A stretch of DNA of 64,000 bases, from contig NZ_JACNMO010000006.1 of NCBI RefSeq assembly GCF_020622345.1, positions 172,948 to 236,947 on the forward strand, read 5' to 3'. This document shows positions 44,518 through 54,248 of this stretch, piece by piece. A program made the position numbers and the translations under genes. The notes beneath the pieces are model-generated. The model made no database searches, had not been told where the DNA came from, and saw nothing but the letters and a program-made list of their open reading frames with translations. The first letter of the stretch is position 1. Every line of letters starts with the position of its first letter. The stretch is from Roseobacter weihaiensis. Lineage in GTDB: Bacteria; Pseudomonadota; Alphaproteobacteria; Rhodobacterales; Rhodobacteraceae.

Positions 44518-46745
44518 TCCGGTACGGCTTCGGGATTTGGATCTTCAACGCCGTCGGGACAAGAGGCCATGATCTGCCCGACGATTTCCGGTTTGCGCAG
44601 CGGCTTTGTGAGGTATTTATCAAGCCCCGCTTCAAGGATTTCCTTGTCGTCACCGTGCATCGCATGGGCAGTCAAGGCAACAATCGGGACGTGGATGTCG
44701 GTGCCGTCTTCCAGCGCACGAATTGCGCGGGTGGCTTGCTTGCCATCCATACGAGGCATTGAAATATCCATGAAGATGAGGTCCGGTTTAAAGGTGCTGT
44801 AGGCCTCCAGTGCTTCCTGGCCGTCACAGGCAAATTTCAGATCGACATTCAACGCCTTGAGCATTTTACCAAAGACCAGACGGTTGGTTTTATTGTCCTC
44901 TGCCGCCAGTATCCGCATCTTGCGCGGCATCTCTGGTGGGCTCTTGTCTGCTGCGACATCCTCTGCCGCGAGACTGCCTTCAGGAACTGCCCCGTCGGGG
45001 TCTGTTCCGGGCTCCGATATCTGGGGTGAGACGCTGCTGAGCCAGCCGAAGAGATCACCGCGCATGAAGGGGCGCTGCGCAATCACATTCACCTTATCGC
45101 TCAACGGGTCGTGCATGGCGTGCCCATGGTTCCCGCTGAGGAGAATGATATGCTGGGCGTGCCCGGCGTCACGGGCTGTTTTGGCAAACTCGAAACCGTT
45201 CACACCGTCCATGAGATGATCGACAAAAACCAGATCGACCGCTTCGTCCAGTGCGGCAAGGCCGGCTGCGGCTGAGGCACAGGCGGTCACCTTCAGGCCA
45301 AGCTTTTCCAGGGCGTGCACCAGAAGATCACGGTTCAGGGTCAGCTCATCAATGACCAGGACATGGCGCAGCGCCGGATGGAGTGTCGGATGTGGCAACT
45401 CTGACGGGCCTGACGGGTCGAGGGCCACTTCAAAGCCAAAGCAGGATCCTGACCCTTCTTCCGACGTGAGCCAGATGCGACCACCCATCAGCTGTACCAG
45501 TTGTTTGGAGATCGCAAGGCCCAGCCCGGTACCGTCAAACTGCCTGTTTCTTTCGCTTTCGACCTGATTGAACTCGCCAAAGACGTGATTGATCATGTCG
45601 TCCGGAATACCGATGCCGGTATCCTCTACCGTGACTTGCAGGATTACTTTGCCGCTATCGGGGTCAGGCTGGCCGGTGACGTGCACCGTAACCGACCCAT
45701 CCGTGGTGAACTTGACCGCATTGCCGATCAGGTTGGTGAGAATCTGGCGTATCCGGCCCGGGTCACCGACATATTCCGCCCCGAGGAACAGGGCAAAATC
45801 GACCGCCAGGGCGATGCCTTTGTCGCGTGCGGTCGACTGCAACAGCCTGAGCACCTCATGGATCGATTTCTCCAGATCGAAGGGTTCAGGGTGGAGTTGG
45901 AGGCGCTCGGCTTCGATCTTGGAATAATCGAGCACATCATTAATGATGACCAGCAACGCCTCGGCCGAATTCTTTATGGTATCGACATAAAGCCGCTGTT
46001 CTTCTGACAAAGTCGTGTCGATCAGCACGTCAGCCATGCCCACGACACCATTCATCGGTGTGCGGATCTCGTGGCTCATGTTGGCAAGAAAGGCCGATTT
46101 CGCGCGGTTGGCGGCTTCGGCATTTGCACGGGCGGCTTCCAGCATTTCCTCGTATTTGACCGTTTCGGTAATGTTCAGACCGAGCGAGATGATATCACCA
46201 TCGGGCCCGCGGCGGTCGATCATGCGAATGTATTCCCCGTTCCAGAGCCGGATAACAACCGGCTCGGGCTCCGGCAGCTGGACCCGTTCGATCATCTTCT
46301 GGCGCCAGGCTGCGGGCTGCAGATCGCCGATGTCGACGATCCCTTCTTCGGTCAAAATTTGCAGCACAGTGACATAGCTGACGCCGGGTTTGATGTCCTC
46401 CAGCCCATCAAAGACCGCCAGATAGGATCGGTTTGCCATGATCATTTCAAGGTCTGGCGAGTAAAAGGCAAACCCGTCGTTGATCGTCTCGATCGATTGC
46501 CACAATCTGCGTTCGACGCGTTCGATCTGCTTGTGTGCCGCGGACAGATCGGATTTTACGCGCTGGTTTTCGTCGCGGACATTTGCCACTTCGGCGCGGG
46601 TTTCGACGATCTCATCTGACAGTTGCCGGGCGTGCTGGCCAAGTTTGCGATTGGCGGCAAAAAGTTCGGCCTGCTTAAGTTCAAGCAGCCGTTCCGCAGC
46701 CAGCCTGCTGCGCCTTTCCTGGGCCAGTTTATTGGCCAAGCTCAT
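44499..46745 (-). CDS. Hybrid sensor histidine kinase with PAS domain and two receivers
   Basis: 748-residue cytoplasmic signalling protein; no transmembrane segment is evident. Order: coiled coil (1-85), PAS (about 88-195), HisKA with phospho-His225 ([13 protein letters not shown]), HATPase with [10 protein letters not shown], receiver 1 (about 475-585) and receiver 2 (about 612-730, phospho-Asp in [11 protein letters not shown] and Lys in LTKPL). Receiver 1 has Asp in VFVDHLMDG but Arg where the conserved Lys should be (AQRPF), so it may be signal-dead. Start ATG 46745. No dedicated partner regulator is adjacent. The stimulus is unknown. Confidence 0.9.
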   Translation of the reverse strand: MSLANKLAQERRSRLAAERLLELKQAELFAANRKLGQHARQLSDEIVETRAEVANVRDENQRVKSDLSAAHKQIERVERRLWQSIETINDGFAFYSPDLEMIMANRSYLAVFDGLEDIKPGVSYVTVLQILTEEGIVDIGDLQPAAWRQKMIERVQLPEPEPVVIRLWNGEYIRMIDRRGPDGDIISLGLNITETVKYEEMLEAARANAEAANRAKSAFLANMSHEIRTPMNGVVGMADVLIDTTLSEEQRLYVDTIKNSAEALLVIINDVLDYSKIEAERLQLHPEPFDLEKSIHEVLRLLQSTARDKGIALAVDFALFLGAEYVGDPGRIRQILTNLIGNAVKFTTDGSVTVHVTGQPDPDSGKVILQVTVEDTGIGIPDDMINHVFGEFNQVESERNRQFDGTGLGLAISKQLVQLMGGRIWLTSEEGSGSCFGFEVALDPSGPSELPHPTLHPALRHVLVIDELTLNRDLLVHALEKLGLKVTACASAAAGLAALDEAVDLVFVDHLMDGVNGFEFAKTARDAGHAQHIILLSGNHGHAMHDPLSDKVNVIAQRPFMRGDLFGWLSSVSPQISEPGTDPDGAVPEGSLAAEDVAADKSPPEMPRKMRILAAEDNKTNRLVFGKMLKALNVDLKFACDGQEALEAYSTFKPDLIFMDISMPRMDGKQATRAIRALEDGTDIHVPIVALTAHAMHGDDKEILEAGLDKYLTKPLRKPEIVGQIMASCPDGVEDPNPEAVPDQAAAG

Positions 46746-46862
46746 CAAAATACCTGCATGGTCATCCCGCCGATTGCCGCAGGAACATGCACTATTTGAG
46801 TGAATATCTGTTTAATTTAAGACATGCGTAAAGCGGCGGCGTGCCGCTGCCGTGCAGCACTC

Positions 46863-48905
46863 CTACCGCCGGCCCTCGCGCAGCCAGGCGGCGGTGATCA
46901 GACCTGCAGACAACAGCAGCACCAGCCATCCAGGCAGCAAGGCCATCTGGCGGACATCCCGGGTTTCATAGGCATCGCGTGGGGTCAGGCCGATCCATCC
47001 GCGCCCGGCGGCGGGGCGACCTACCCGCACATCGCGCAGGCGCGGCAACCCGTCTTCGAGCAGCACCGTACCGCCCCGTAGGCTCGATACCACCGGCGCC
47101 AGAACCTCTGGCGTCGCGATTGTGCGCTCGAATTCGCGCGGCGCGGCGGGGCCGAGGCCGATCACCGCCATCTGATCCCCGTTTTCAAGCCGGTAAAGGC
47201 CGATGTCGGGTCCTTCGAACACCTCTTCGAAAAGGCCCGGTCGGATCTGCCTCAGGGGCAGTTCGGTGACATTGCCGGACGGGTCCGTGATCGTGACAGG
47301 CGGTACATCCTCGCCCAATGTGCGCCGCTGGATGCGCATGGTCTGCCCGGTGGCCTGCGCGGTGAGCGCTTCTTCTTCCAGCTCGGGCTCTTTCATCATC
47401 CAATGAGCCAGACGGCGCAGCAATTCCAGTTGTGGGCCGCCGCCCTCGTACCCGCGGTTCCAAAGCCAGGCATGGTCGGAGGCCAGCAGCGCCACGCGCC
47501 CTTCTCCTTCGCGGTTCAGGACCAGCAGCGGCCTGTCATCGATCCCTGACATCACTACATTCCCGGTGGGCAGGGTGACATCGATCTGCCGCAGCCACCG
47601 CCCCCAGTCGCCGCCGCCCGGCAGATCGGTGGAGACCGGATGGCGTTCTCCGATCTCCGTGACGGTGGGCCGATAGGGCTGATCCAGCACCCGCGCGGTT
47701 GGCGCGGCCGGCAGCACCGGCCCCAGCGGAGAGCGGTAGATGCTGTCCGCCCCGGCAAAATCCGGTCCGGCGGCCACCAGAACGGCCCCGCCCTGACGGA
47801 TGTATTCGGCAACATTATCGAGGTAGAGCGACGGCAGGATGCCGCGACGTTTGTACCGGTCAAAGATGATCAGGTCGAAGTCATCAATCTTTTCCAGAAA
47901 CAGTTCGCGGGTGGGAAAGGCGATCAGGCTGAGTTCACTGACCGGCACGCCGTCCTGTTTTTCCGGGGGGCGCAGGATGGTGAAATGCACCAGATCGACA
48001 GAACTGTCTGATTTCAATAGGTTACGCCATGTGCGCCCACCGGGGTGGGGCTCTCCCGAGACCAGCAGGACGCGCAGGCGATCCCGCACACCGTTCATTT
48101 GAATAAGTGCTGTGTTGTTGCGGTCTGTCAGCTCGCCCTCTTCGGCAGGGACGGAGAATTCTATCACGTTGCGCCCGCCGTGGGGCAGGGTGACGGGCAG
48201 TTCGATGTCCTGTCCCAGCGGCACTTCGTATTGCTGCGGCGCGGCGCCATCGATAGAGATTTCCAGCGGCGCAACCACGAAACCGGGGGGGGCAGCCCCC
48301 ATGTCCTCGACCCGCAGTGTCAGCGTCACGGGCTCCCCGATGATGGCAAACGCGGGGGCGTTGCGGATGCTGAGCCGCCGATCCCAATCCGTGCTTTTGC
48401 CTGACAGCATCAGGTGGAAAGGGGCGGGCAGATCGAGCGGCAGATCGGCGTCATGCACCTGCCCGTCCGAGAAAGCGACGATGGCTGCGACCCGGCCGCG
48501 TGGCTCTTCGGCCAGCGTCTTTGACACGGCCGTCATCAGCTGTGTGCCGGCATCCCCTTCGCCATCGGGCACCGTGACCCGGCGCACTTCGGTGTTGGCC
48601 CGCGCGGCGATCCGCTCTGCCAGCGTGTCTGCAGCGCTCCCGGTCTGGTCGGGCCGGTCGGAGAGGCGCTGGCTTGCGCTTTCATCTTCCAGCAGAATGA
48701 CGATGTCGCTCAGCGGGGTGCGGTTCTCCTGCTGGTAGCTGGGTCCGGCCAGCGCGCCAAGCACCACGAGGGCAGCCAGTCCGCGCAAGGCCCAGCCGCT
48801 CAAACCCCGCGCCACCGCCAGAACAACGCCGGCAACGGCGATCACAGCCACAAGGGCGAGCATTTCCCACGGGATCAGCGGGTCAAAGATCACCTGTCCG
48901 GTCAT
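46863..48905 (-). CDS. Membrane-anchored VWA/glutamine amidotransferase-like protein
   Basis: 680 residues, last gene of a four-gene operon with four-base overlaps. Two hydrophobic segments lie near the N-terminus (about 12-32 and 36-54) and one at the C-terminus (about 655-673). The periplasmic middle has a domain with IVILLEDESASQRL, then beta-sandwich blocks and a class-I glutamine-amidotransferase-like fold (DLIIFDRYKRRGILPSLYLDN, LVAAGPDFAGADS). The catalytic Cys triad is not evident, so the fold is probably structural. It resembles the BatA/B-type aerotolerance systems. Confidence 0.82.
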   Translation of the reverse strand: MTGQVIFDPLIPWEMLALVAVIAVAGVVLAVARGLSGWALRGLAALVVLGALAGPSYQQENRTPLSDIVILLEDESASQRLSDRPDQTGSAADTLAERIAARANTEVRRVTVPDGEGDAGTQLMTAVSKTLAEEPRGRVAAIVAFSDGQVHDADLPLDLPAPFHLMLSGKSTDWDRRLSIRNAPAFAIIGEPVTLTLRVEDMGAAPPGFVVAPLEISIDGAAPQQYEVPLGQDIELPVTLPHGGRNVIEFSVPAEEGELTDRNNTALIQMNGVRDRLRVLLVSGEPHPGGRTWRNLLKSDSSVDLVHFTILRPPEKQDGVPVSELSLIAFPTRELFLEKIDDFDLIIFDRYKRRGILPSLYLDNVAEYIRQGGAVLVAAGPDFAGADSIYRSPLGPVLPAAPTARVLDQPYRPTVTEIGERHPVSTDLPGGGDWGRWLRQIDVTLPTGNVVMSGIDDRPLLVLNREGEGRVALLASDHAWLWNRGYEGGGPQLELLRRLAHWMMKEPELEEEALTAQATGQTMRIQRRTLGEDVPPVTITDPSGNVTELPLRQIRPGLFEEVFEGPDIGLYRLENGDQMAVIGLGPAAPREFERTIATPEVLAPVVSSLRGGTVLLEDGLPRLRDVRVGRPAAGRGWIGLTPRDAYETRDVRQMALLPGWLVLLLSAGLITAAWLREGRR

Positions 48906-51679
48906 TGGCCCAACCGATCCAGCAGGGCCGGGACGTGGACCTGATCTGATTTGTAGTTGCCGGTCAGCACATGCATCACGAGGTTGACGCCGAACCGATA
49001 CGCCAGCTCACGCTGCCGTTCGCCCGAAAAACCCCGCCCGATCGGGACCATGGCGGTGCCGTTTTCAGCCATGGCCCAGGCCGCGGCCCAGTCGTTCCCA
49101 CCGATGACCACCGGCGTGACCCCGTCGTTGAGGTTGCGGAAGGGCATGCCCTCCACCTGCTCTGCGTCGGGGGCGGCGGCCTCGACCCAGACATCACGGC
49201 TGATGTGGCGGCCCGGAAAGTCCTGCAGCAGGTAGAATGTCCGCGTCAGCACGTGGTCCGCGGGCAGCGGTTCCAGCGGTGGGATGTCCAGCGACGCTGC
49301 AAGATCCTGGAGTTTGCGCCCATTGGGGCTGGCCGCCCCGAAGCGGGCAATATCGGCATCGCGTGTATCAAAGAGGATCAGACCACCGGAGCGCAGGTAG
49401 GCGTTGAGCTTGGCATAGGCCTCGGAGGAGGGGCGCGGCTGATCCGGCGTAATCGGCCAGTAGAGGATCGGAAAGAACGCCAGCTCGTCCTGTTCCAGAT
49501 CGACGCCCACAGGCAGCGCCGGTTCCACCGATGTGCGGAAGGTCAGTGTTTGCGAGAGGCCGAACAGACCGGCATAAGAGATGTCATCCACGCCGCTGTT
49601 GCCGGTCATCACATAGGCCAGTACCATCTCCTCCGTAGAGTCGAGGGCAAAGGCATCGTCATCGGTGGTTTGCGCGGAGCCCGGCGTTGGCATCCCAACC
49701 GGAAGCACGAGGAAAAGCAGCACCGCAGCGGTGCGCCGGGACTGGCCCATCAGCCGCCCCGTCAGCACCAGCGACGCCAGAACGTCGGCCAGGAGTGCCA
49801 CGATGGCAAAGCTCAGCAGCCAGCCGGCGATCGGCTGTTCCGGCGGGACGGAAAACCCGGTGACGGGAATGCGCGCAGGCCAGACGGCAGGCTGCAGGCT
49901 TGTCTCAGCGGTCACCACATTCCGGGCGAGGCGGCGGTCGCCTGAGGCATAGATCCCGGGTTGCATCTCGGGACTGGGCGGGGCGCTTATCAGATCAGGG
50001 CCGGGCACACCGGGCAGGTTGCCCGCATCCGACAGGGTGCCATAACCATCCATCACCTGATCGGGTGTCCAGGTGGTGCCCTCAAGCTGGGTGGCCTCGG
50101 GGCGGCTGGTGGAGGAGGAGACGGCGAGACGCTCCAGCATCTGCACAAAGAGACCCGAGAGCGGCAGGGTGGACCAATCCGCGCTGGCCGTGACGTGAAA
50201 GAGCACGATCTGCCCCTGTTCACGCGCCACACGCGTGACCAGCGGCGTGCCGTCTGTCAGTTCCGCGATCACCCGCGCCGCAAGCGTGGGATCGGGCTGT
50301 GCCATCACCTGACTGGTGATCTGCACATCGGGTGGAATCTCCAGGCCAAAGAACGGCGAGTTTTCGCGGAACGGGGCCAGGGATTTCGGCTCCCCCCAGC
50401 TCATCGCGCCGCCGACCGTGCGGCCGCCGCTGCGCAAGCGCACAGGCATCATCGGGTCCTGATCGACCCGGCTGATGTCACTGGCTGCGACACGCGGCCC
50501 GGCAAAGCGCACCAGCATGCCACCTTCGTCGATCCACGCGCCAAGACCGTCCATTTCAGCCTCCGAAAGTGTCGCCACATCCGCCAGAACAATCACATCC
50601 GGGTTCGCAGGCAGCACGTCTGTCAGCCCGCCCTTTATCAGATCGGCATTGGGGGCCAGGGCCTGTTCGAGATAGTGAAGCGGTGACAAAAGCTGCAACC
50701 CTTCGCGGTCTTCGCGTCCCGCGATCAACGCGACCTCGCGGCGCTGCAGCGCATCATCCGCCAGCGTCGTGGCCCCGGCGGAGCGTTGACCCTGTACGTC
50801 AAAACGTGTGATCCGCGCGCGCAATTCCGCGGGCAGGGTCAGGGCTGTTTCCGCCGTGGTGGCACCCTCCTCGAAAGTGGCGGTCGCGGCAGCCAACAAG
50901 GTCGCATTGCCCACCGGGTCGCGCCCTTGCACCTGCAGCGTGACCTCCCGTTCCGGACCGGGGGCCGCGCGCCGCGCCGTCAGTTGTACCGCCCCGTCGT
51001 CGAACCCCGCAGGTGCCATGGCGATCACATTTGCCGCCGTCTGGTAGACCTCGACCACCCCTTTTGCCTCGAAAGCCGCAAGCGCCTCGGACCGCCCCGC
51101 GTAGTCCAGCCCGTCGCTGAACCACAGCGTATCGAACCCCTCCAGCGCCTCGATCATGGAGACCGCTTCGGCTGTTCGGGCCGCATCTGCTTGCCAGGCC
51201 GAGGGGGCAAAGCCCGGCAGGCGGTTCCGCCAGGTGTCGGCGGCCTGAAAGACGGGCGGCTGAGGTCTGGCCATGTTGAGAAAGGCAACCGTACGCTCTG
51301 CGCGGCTGGCGCGGGTCAGCTGCGCCTCGATGGCCTGGGTCTGTTCGGCCCAGGTGGTGGCCCCGGCCCAACTGCCATCCAGCACGATCAACAGCGGACC
51401 GTTCCCCTCGGCCTGATCTTCGTTGGGGTTCAGCACCGGGCCCGCGAGACCCAGAATGATCGCAGCCACCGCCAGGATGCGCAGCAGCAGCAGCCACCAA
51501 GGTGTCCGGTCAGAGACGCTTTCATCATCCTGCAACCCCAGCAAGAGGGCAACACCTGGAAACAATCTGCGGATCGGGGCAGGCGGGATCGCCCGCAGGA
51601 TCAGCCACAGCACTGGCAGCGCCAGCAGCGTCAGCAGCAGCCATGGCGCGGTAAAGCCTATGCCTCCCAGAACCGTCAT
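48902..51679 (-). CDS. BatA-like/DUF4159 membrane protein
   Basis: 925 residues. The N-terminal Aerotolerance (BatA) region has two hydrophobic helices (about 8-28 and 58-78) and RRLFPGVALLLGL. A long periplasmic part with a VWA-like start (LLIVLDGSWAGATTWAEQ) follows, then a hydrophobic segment near 640-665 and a C-terminal DUF4159 domain (about 700-910), which resembles a glutamine amidotransferase fold. It overlaps both neighbours by four bases. It probably forms a membrane complex with the DUF58 and MoxR proteins; its biochemical task is unknown. Confidence 0.85.
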   Translation of the reverse strand: MTVLGGIGFTAPWLLLTLLALPVLWLILRAIPPAPIRRLFPGVALLLGLQDDESVSDRTPWWLLLLRILAVAAIILGLAGPVLNPNEDQAEGNGPLLIVLDGSWAGATTWAEQTQAIEAQLTRASRAERTVAFLNMARPQPPVFQAADTWRNRLPGFAPSAWQADAARTAEAVSMIEALEGFDTLWFSDGLDYAGRSEALAAFEAKGVVEVYQTAANVIAMAPAGFDDGAVQLTARRAAPGPEREVTLQVQGRDPVGNATLLAAATATFEEGATTAETALTLPAELRARITRFDVQGQRSAGATTLADDALQRREVALIAGREDREGLQLLSPLHYLEQALAPNADLIKGGLTDVLPANPDVIVLADVATLSEAEMDGLGAWIDEGGMLVRFAGPRVAASDISRVDQDPMMPVRLRSGGRTVGGAMSWGEPKSLAPFRENSPFFGLEIPPDVQITSQVMAQPDPTLAARVIAELTDGTPLVTRVAREQGQIVLFHVTASADWSTLPLSGLFVQMLERLAVSSSTSRPEATQLEGTTWTPDQVMDGYGTLSDAGNLPGVPGPDLISAPPSPEMQPGIYASGDRRLARNVVTAETSLQPAVWPARIPVTGFSVPPEQPIAGWLLSFAIVALLADVLASLVLTGRLMGQSRRTAAVLLFLVLPVGMPTPGSAQTTDDDAFALDSTEEMVLAYVMTGNSGVDDISYAGLFGLSQTLTFRTSVEPALPVGVDLEQDELAFFPILYWPITPDQPRPSSEAYAKLNAYLRSGGLILFDTRDADIARFGAASPNGRKLQDLAASLDIPPLEPLPADHVLTRTFYLLQDFPGRHISRDVWVEAAAPDAEQVEGMPFRNLNDGVTPVVIGGNDWAAAWAMAENGTAMVPIGRGFSGERQRELAYRFGVNLVMHVLTGNYKSDQVHVPALLDRLGQ

Positions 51680-52581
51680 CTGAGCCCCCCGGTATCAAGC
51701 GCCGTGTAAAGCCAGAGCAGGGCAGATTGGGCCGAGGCATTGGTGTGATGGGTGCCGTATTGCCAGCCGGTCACGTTGCAGAGGTTCTGCAACTCGGCCT
51801 TGCGGGCGGCGAGCCGGTCGAGATACCTGTCGCGCAGATCGTTGGCCTTGAGCGTCTCGTGGCGGAGCGTGCCGCCGACGCTTTGAAAAATCGTCCGACC
51901 CTTGAAGGGGAACTCTTCCTCCGAGGGGTCGAGCAGGTGCAGGAGCACACCGCGCACGCCGCGATCCGCGGCCTTTGTGAGGGCCAGTTTGACCTCGTCC
52001 ACATCGCCCATGAAGTCCGAGATGAACAGCGCGCGGGCCGACGGGATCATCGCGCGGTGCTCCGGCGGGGCGTAGTCTTCCTCGGCATCCGCCGTGAACA
52101 TCTCCGCCAGACGCAGGATCTGTGCGTTGCCGCGCCGGGGCGGCAGGGTAGTGCCGGTGAGACCGACGCGTTCGCCGCCCCGCACCAGCAGGATCGCCGT
52201 GGCCAGCGCCAGAAGCCGCGCGCGGTCGGCTTTTTGCGGCAGGTCATCGGTGCTGGAAAACCGCATCGAGGCCCCCTGATCGACCCAGAGCATGACGGAT
52301 TGCGCAATCTGCCATTCGCGTTCGCGCACGAATTCCATGTCGCCCATGGCCGAGCGGCGGTGGTCGATCAACCGGCGACTGTCGCCCGGTTGCGCCGGGC
52401 GGTACTGCCAGAAATCATCGCCCATCCCCGACCGCCGGCGCCCATGGTCGCCCAGCAGCACCGCGCCGGCCAGATGCTCTGCGCGGGCCAGCAGCGGCGG
52501 CAGTTTGGCGGCCTGCGTCTCGGCATCCGCGCGCAGCGCCGTGGGCCGGGCAGGCTCAGGAAGGGCGGACAAGCGGCTCAC
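51676..52581 (-). CDS. DUF58 (VWA-like) protein
   Basis: 301 residues of the DUF58 family, usually a partner of MoxR ATPases. The signature is GRRRSGMGDDFWQYRPAQPGDSRRLIDHRRSA (residues about 47-78), where Asp/Arg residues dominate, followed by a von Willebrand A-type fold (LWVDQGASMRF, LFISDFMGD) in which the MIDAS-like Asp is D-Q-G-A-S rather than the canonical D-x-S-x-S. No membrane segment. Four-base overlaps on both sides. Confidence 0.87.
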   Translation of the reverse strand: MSRLSALPEPARPTALRADAETQAAKLPPLLARAEHLAGAVLLGDHGRRRSGMGDDFWQYRPAQPGDSRRLIDHRRSAMGDMEFVREREWQIAQSVMLWVDQGASMRFSSTDDLPQKADRARLLALATAILLVRGGERVGLTGTTLPPRRGNAQILRLAEMFTADAEEDYAPPEHRAMIPSARALFISDFMGDVDEVKLALTKAADRGVRGVLLHLLDPSEEEFPFKGRTIFQSVGGTLRHETLKANDLRDRYLDRLAARKAELQNLCNVTGWQYGTHHTNASAQSALLWLYTALDTGGLR

Positions 52582-53585
52582 GCGGCGGCCTTCGCTCCGG
52601 ACAGGGCGTTGGCGGTGCTTTCAATCAGATCGGTGAGGCTGTCGCCCCGCGCGCGGGCAGCAAAGTTCAGCGCCATCCGATGGCTGAGCACCGGGCGGGC
52701 CATATCGATCACGTCCTCTGCCGAGGGGGCGAGCCGCCCTTGCAGCAAGGCGCGCGCGCGCACCGTCAGCATCAGCGCCTGTGCAGCACGGGGCCCCGGA
52801 CCCCACGCCACGGTCTCGCGCACCTGCTGACTGGCGGTCTCCTCTTCGGGGCGGAAGGCGCGGACAAGGTCGAGGATCATCTCCACCACGCTTTCGCCCA
52901 CGGGCATGCGCCGCAACAGGGTCTGCGCGGCAAGCAGCTCGTCGGCGGTGAACACGCCGGTGGAGGACTCCTCGGCCTCGCCCGTCGTGGCCAGCAGGAT
53001 ATCGCGTTCGGTATCGCGGTCCGGGTACTGCACATCGATCTGTACGAGGAACCGGTCAAGCTGCGCTTCGGGCAGCGGATAGGTTCCCTCCTGTTCGATC
53101 GGGTTCTGTGTCGCCAGCACGTGGAAGGGTGACCCAAGACTGCGGTTTTCACCCGCAACGGTGACTGTCTTTTCCTGCATCGCCTGCAGCAGCGCCGATT
53201 GGGTCCGGGGTGAGGCGCGGTTGATCTCGTCGGCCATCAGAAGCTGGCAAAAGATCGGGCCCTGAATGAATCGGAACGCGCGGCTGCCATCTGATGCTGT
53301 ATCCAGCACCTCGGAGCCGAGGATATCCGCTGGCATCAGGTCGGGGGTGAACTGCACCCGGTTGCCCTGCAATCCCATCACGGTCGAGAGCGTCTCGACC
53401 AGCCGCGTTTTGCCCAGCCCCGGCAGACCGATCAGCAGGCCGTGACCACCGCACAAGAGCGCTGTCAGCGTCAGCTCCACCACGCGCTCCTGTCCGATGA
53501 AACGTTTGGTGATCGAGGCCTTGGCCTCGGACAGCTTTTCGCCCAGGGCCTCGATCTCTGTGACCATATCCTCTGCTTCACTCAT
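52578..53585 (-). CDS. MoxR family AAA+ ATPase
   Basis: 335-residue AAA+ chaperone-like ATPase. Walker A GLPGLGKT is at 53-60, Walker B is LLMADEINR, sensor 1 is in VLATQNPIEQEGTYPLPEAQLDRF (read in segments), and the lid domain follows with LVRAFRPEE. MoxR proteins remodel or insert cofactors into partner complexes, here probably the VWA-type proteins encoded by the next three genes. First gene of the operon; 57 bases separate it from the divergent DUF1285 gene. Confidence 0.93.
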   Translation of the reverse strand: MSEAEDMVTEIEALGEKLSEAKASITKRFIGQERVVELTLTALLCGGHGLLIGLPGLGKTRLVETLSTVMGLQGNRVQFTPDLMPADILGSEVLDTASDGSRAFRFIQGPIFCQLLMADEINRASPRTQSALLQAMQEKTVTVAGENRSLGSPFHVLATQNPIEQEGTYPLPEAQLDRFLVQIDVQYPDRDTERDILLATTGEAEESSTGVFTADELLAAQTLLRRMPVGESVVEMILDLVRAFRPEEETASQQVRETVAWGPGPRAAQALMLTVRARALLQGRLAPSAEDVIDMARPVLSHRMALNFAARARGDSLTDLIESTANALSGAKAAA

Positions 53586-53642
53586 GACAATGCACTCCGA
53601 TGGTTTATATCCTTCAATGTAAATCTATCGCGCTCTAAGGGA

Positions 53643-54230
53643 ATGGCAAAAGCAATGAGTGGACAAAAAACCGTTACCCCGTCTGCAGAAAGCCTTGCGG
53701 CCTCGATAACTGCCGCAAAAACACGCGGTTTGCCGCCTGTTGAGCAATGGAACCCGCCGTTTTGCGGAGATCTGGACATGCGCATTGCGCGCGACGGGAC
53801 GTGGTTTTACCAGGGCACACCCATCGGTCGACCCGGCCTGGTCAAGCTGTTTTCATCGATTCTCAAGAAAGAGGGGGCGGATTATTTCCTCGTCACCCCG
53901 GTCGAAAAGGTGGGAATCACGGTCGAGGATGCGCCCTTTGTCGCCATTGATTTTGAGGCGCAGGGCAGCGGGCGCGATCAGGTGCTGACCTTTTACACGC
54001 AGGTCGACGACATCGCAGTCGCCAGTGCTGACCTGCCGCTGCGGGTGGTGCGCGACCCTGACACGGGCGAGCCATCGCCCTATGTGCGGGTCCGCCGCAA
54101 TCTGGAGGCGTTGATCGACCGCAAGAGCTTTTATCGGCTGGTTGAGCTGGGAGAGCATCACGACGACTGGTTCGGGCTCTGGTCGTCGGGGGTGTTTTTC
54201 CGGGTCATTCCCAGTGCGGAATTGCCGTAA
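53643..54230 (+). CDS. DUF1285 domain protein
   Basis: 195-residue protein of the DUF1285 family. The block PPVEQWNPPFCGDLDMRIARDGTWFYQGTPIGRP (residues about 31-64) with FSSILKKEG and YFLVTPVEKVGI is the family signature. Function unknown. Two starts are possible: ATG 53643, with AAGG only two bases upstream, or ATG 53655 (MSGQKT), which matches how I expect homologues to begin. It is divergent from the MoxR operon and 18 bases before a hydroxypyruvate-isomerase-like gene. Confidence 0.85.
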   Translation: MAKAMSGQKTVTPSAESLAASITAAKTRGLPPVEQWNPPFCGDLDMRIARDGTWFYQGTPIGRPGLVKLFSSILKKEGADYFLVTPVEKVGITVEDAPFVAIDFEAQGSGRDQVLTFYTQVDDIAVASADLPLRVVRDPDTGEPSPYVRVRRNLEALIDRKSFYRLVELGEHHDDWFGLWSSGVFFRVIPSAELP

Positions 54231-54248
54231 GCCGGGCCTGTTGATGTC

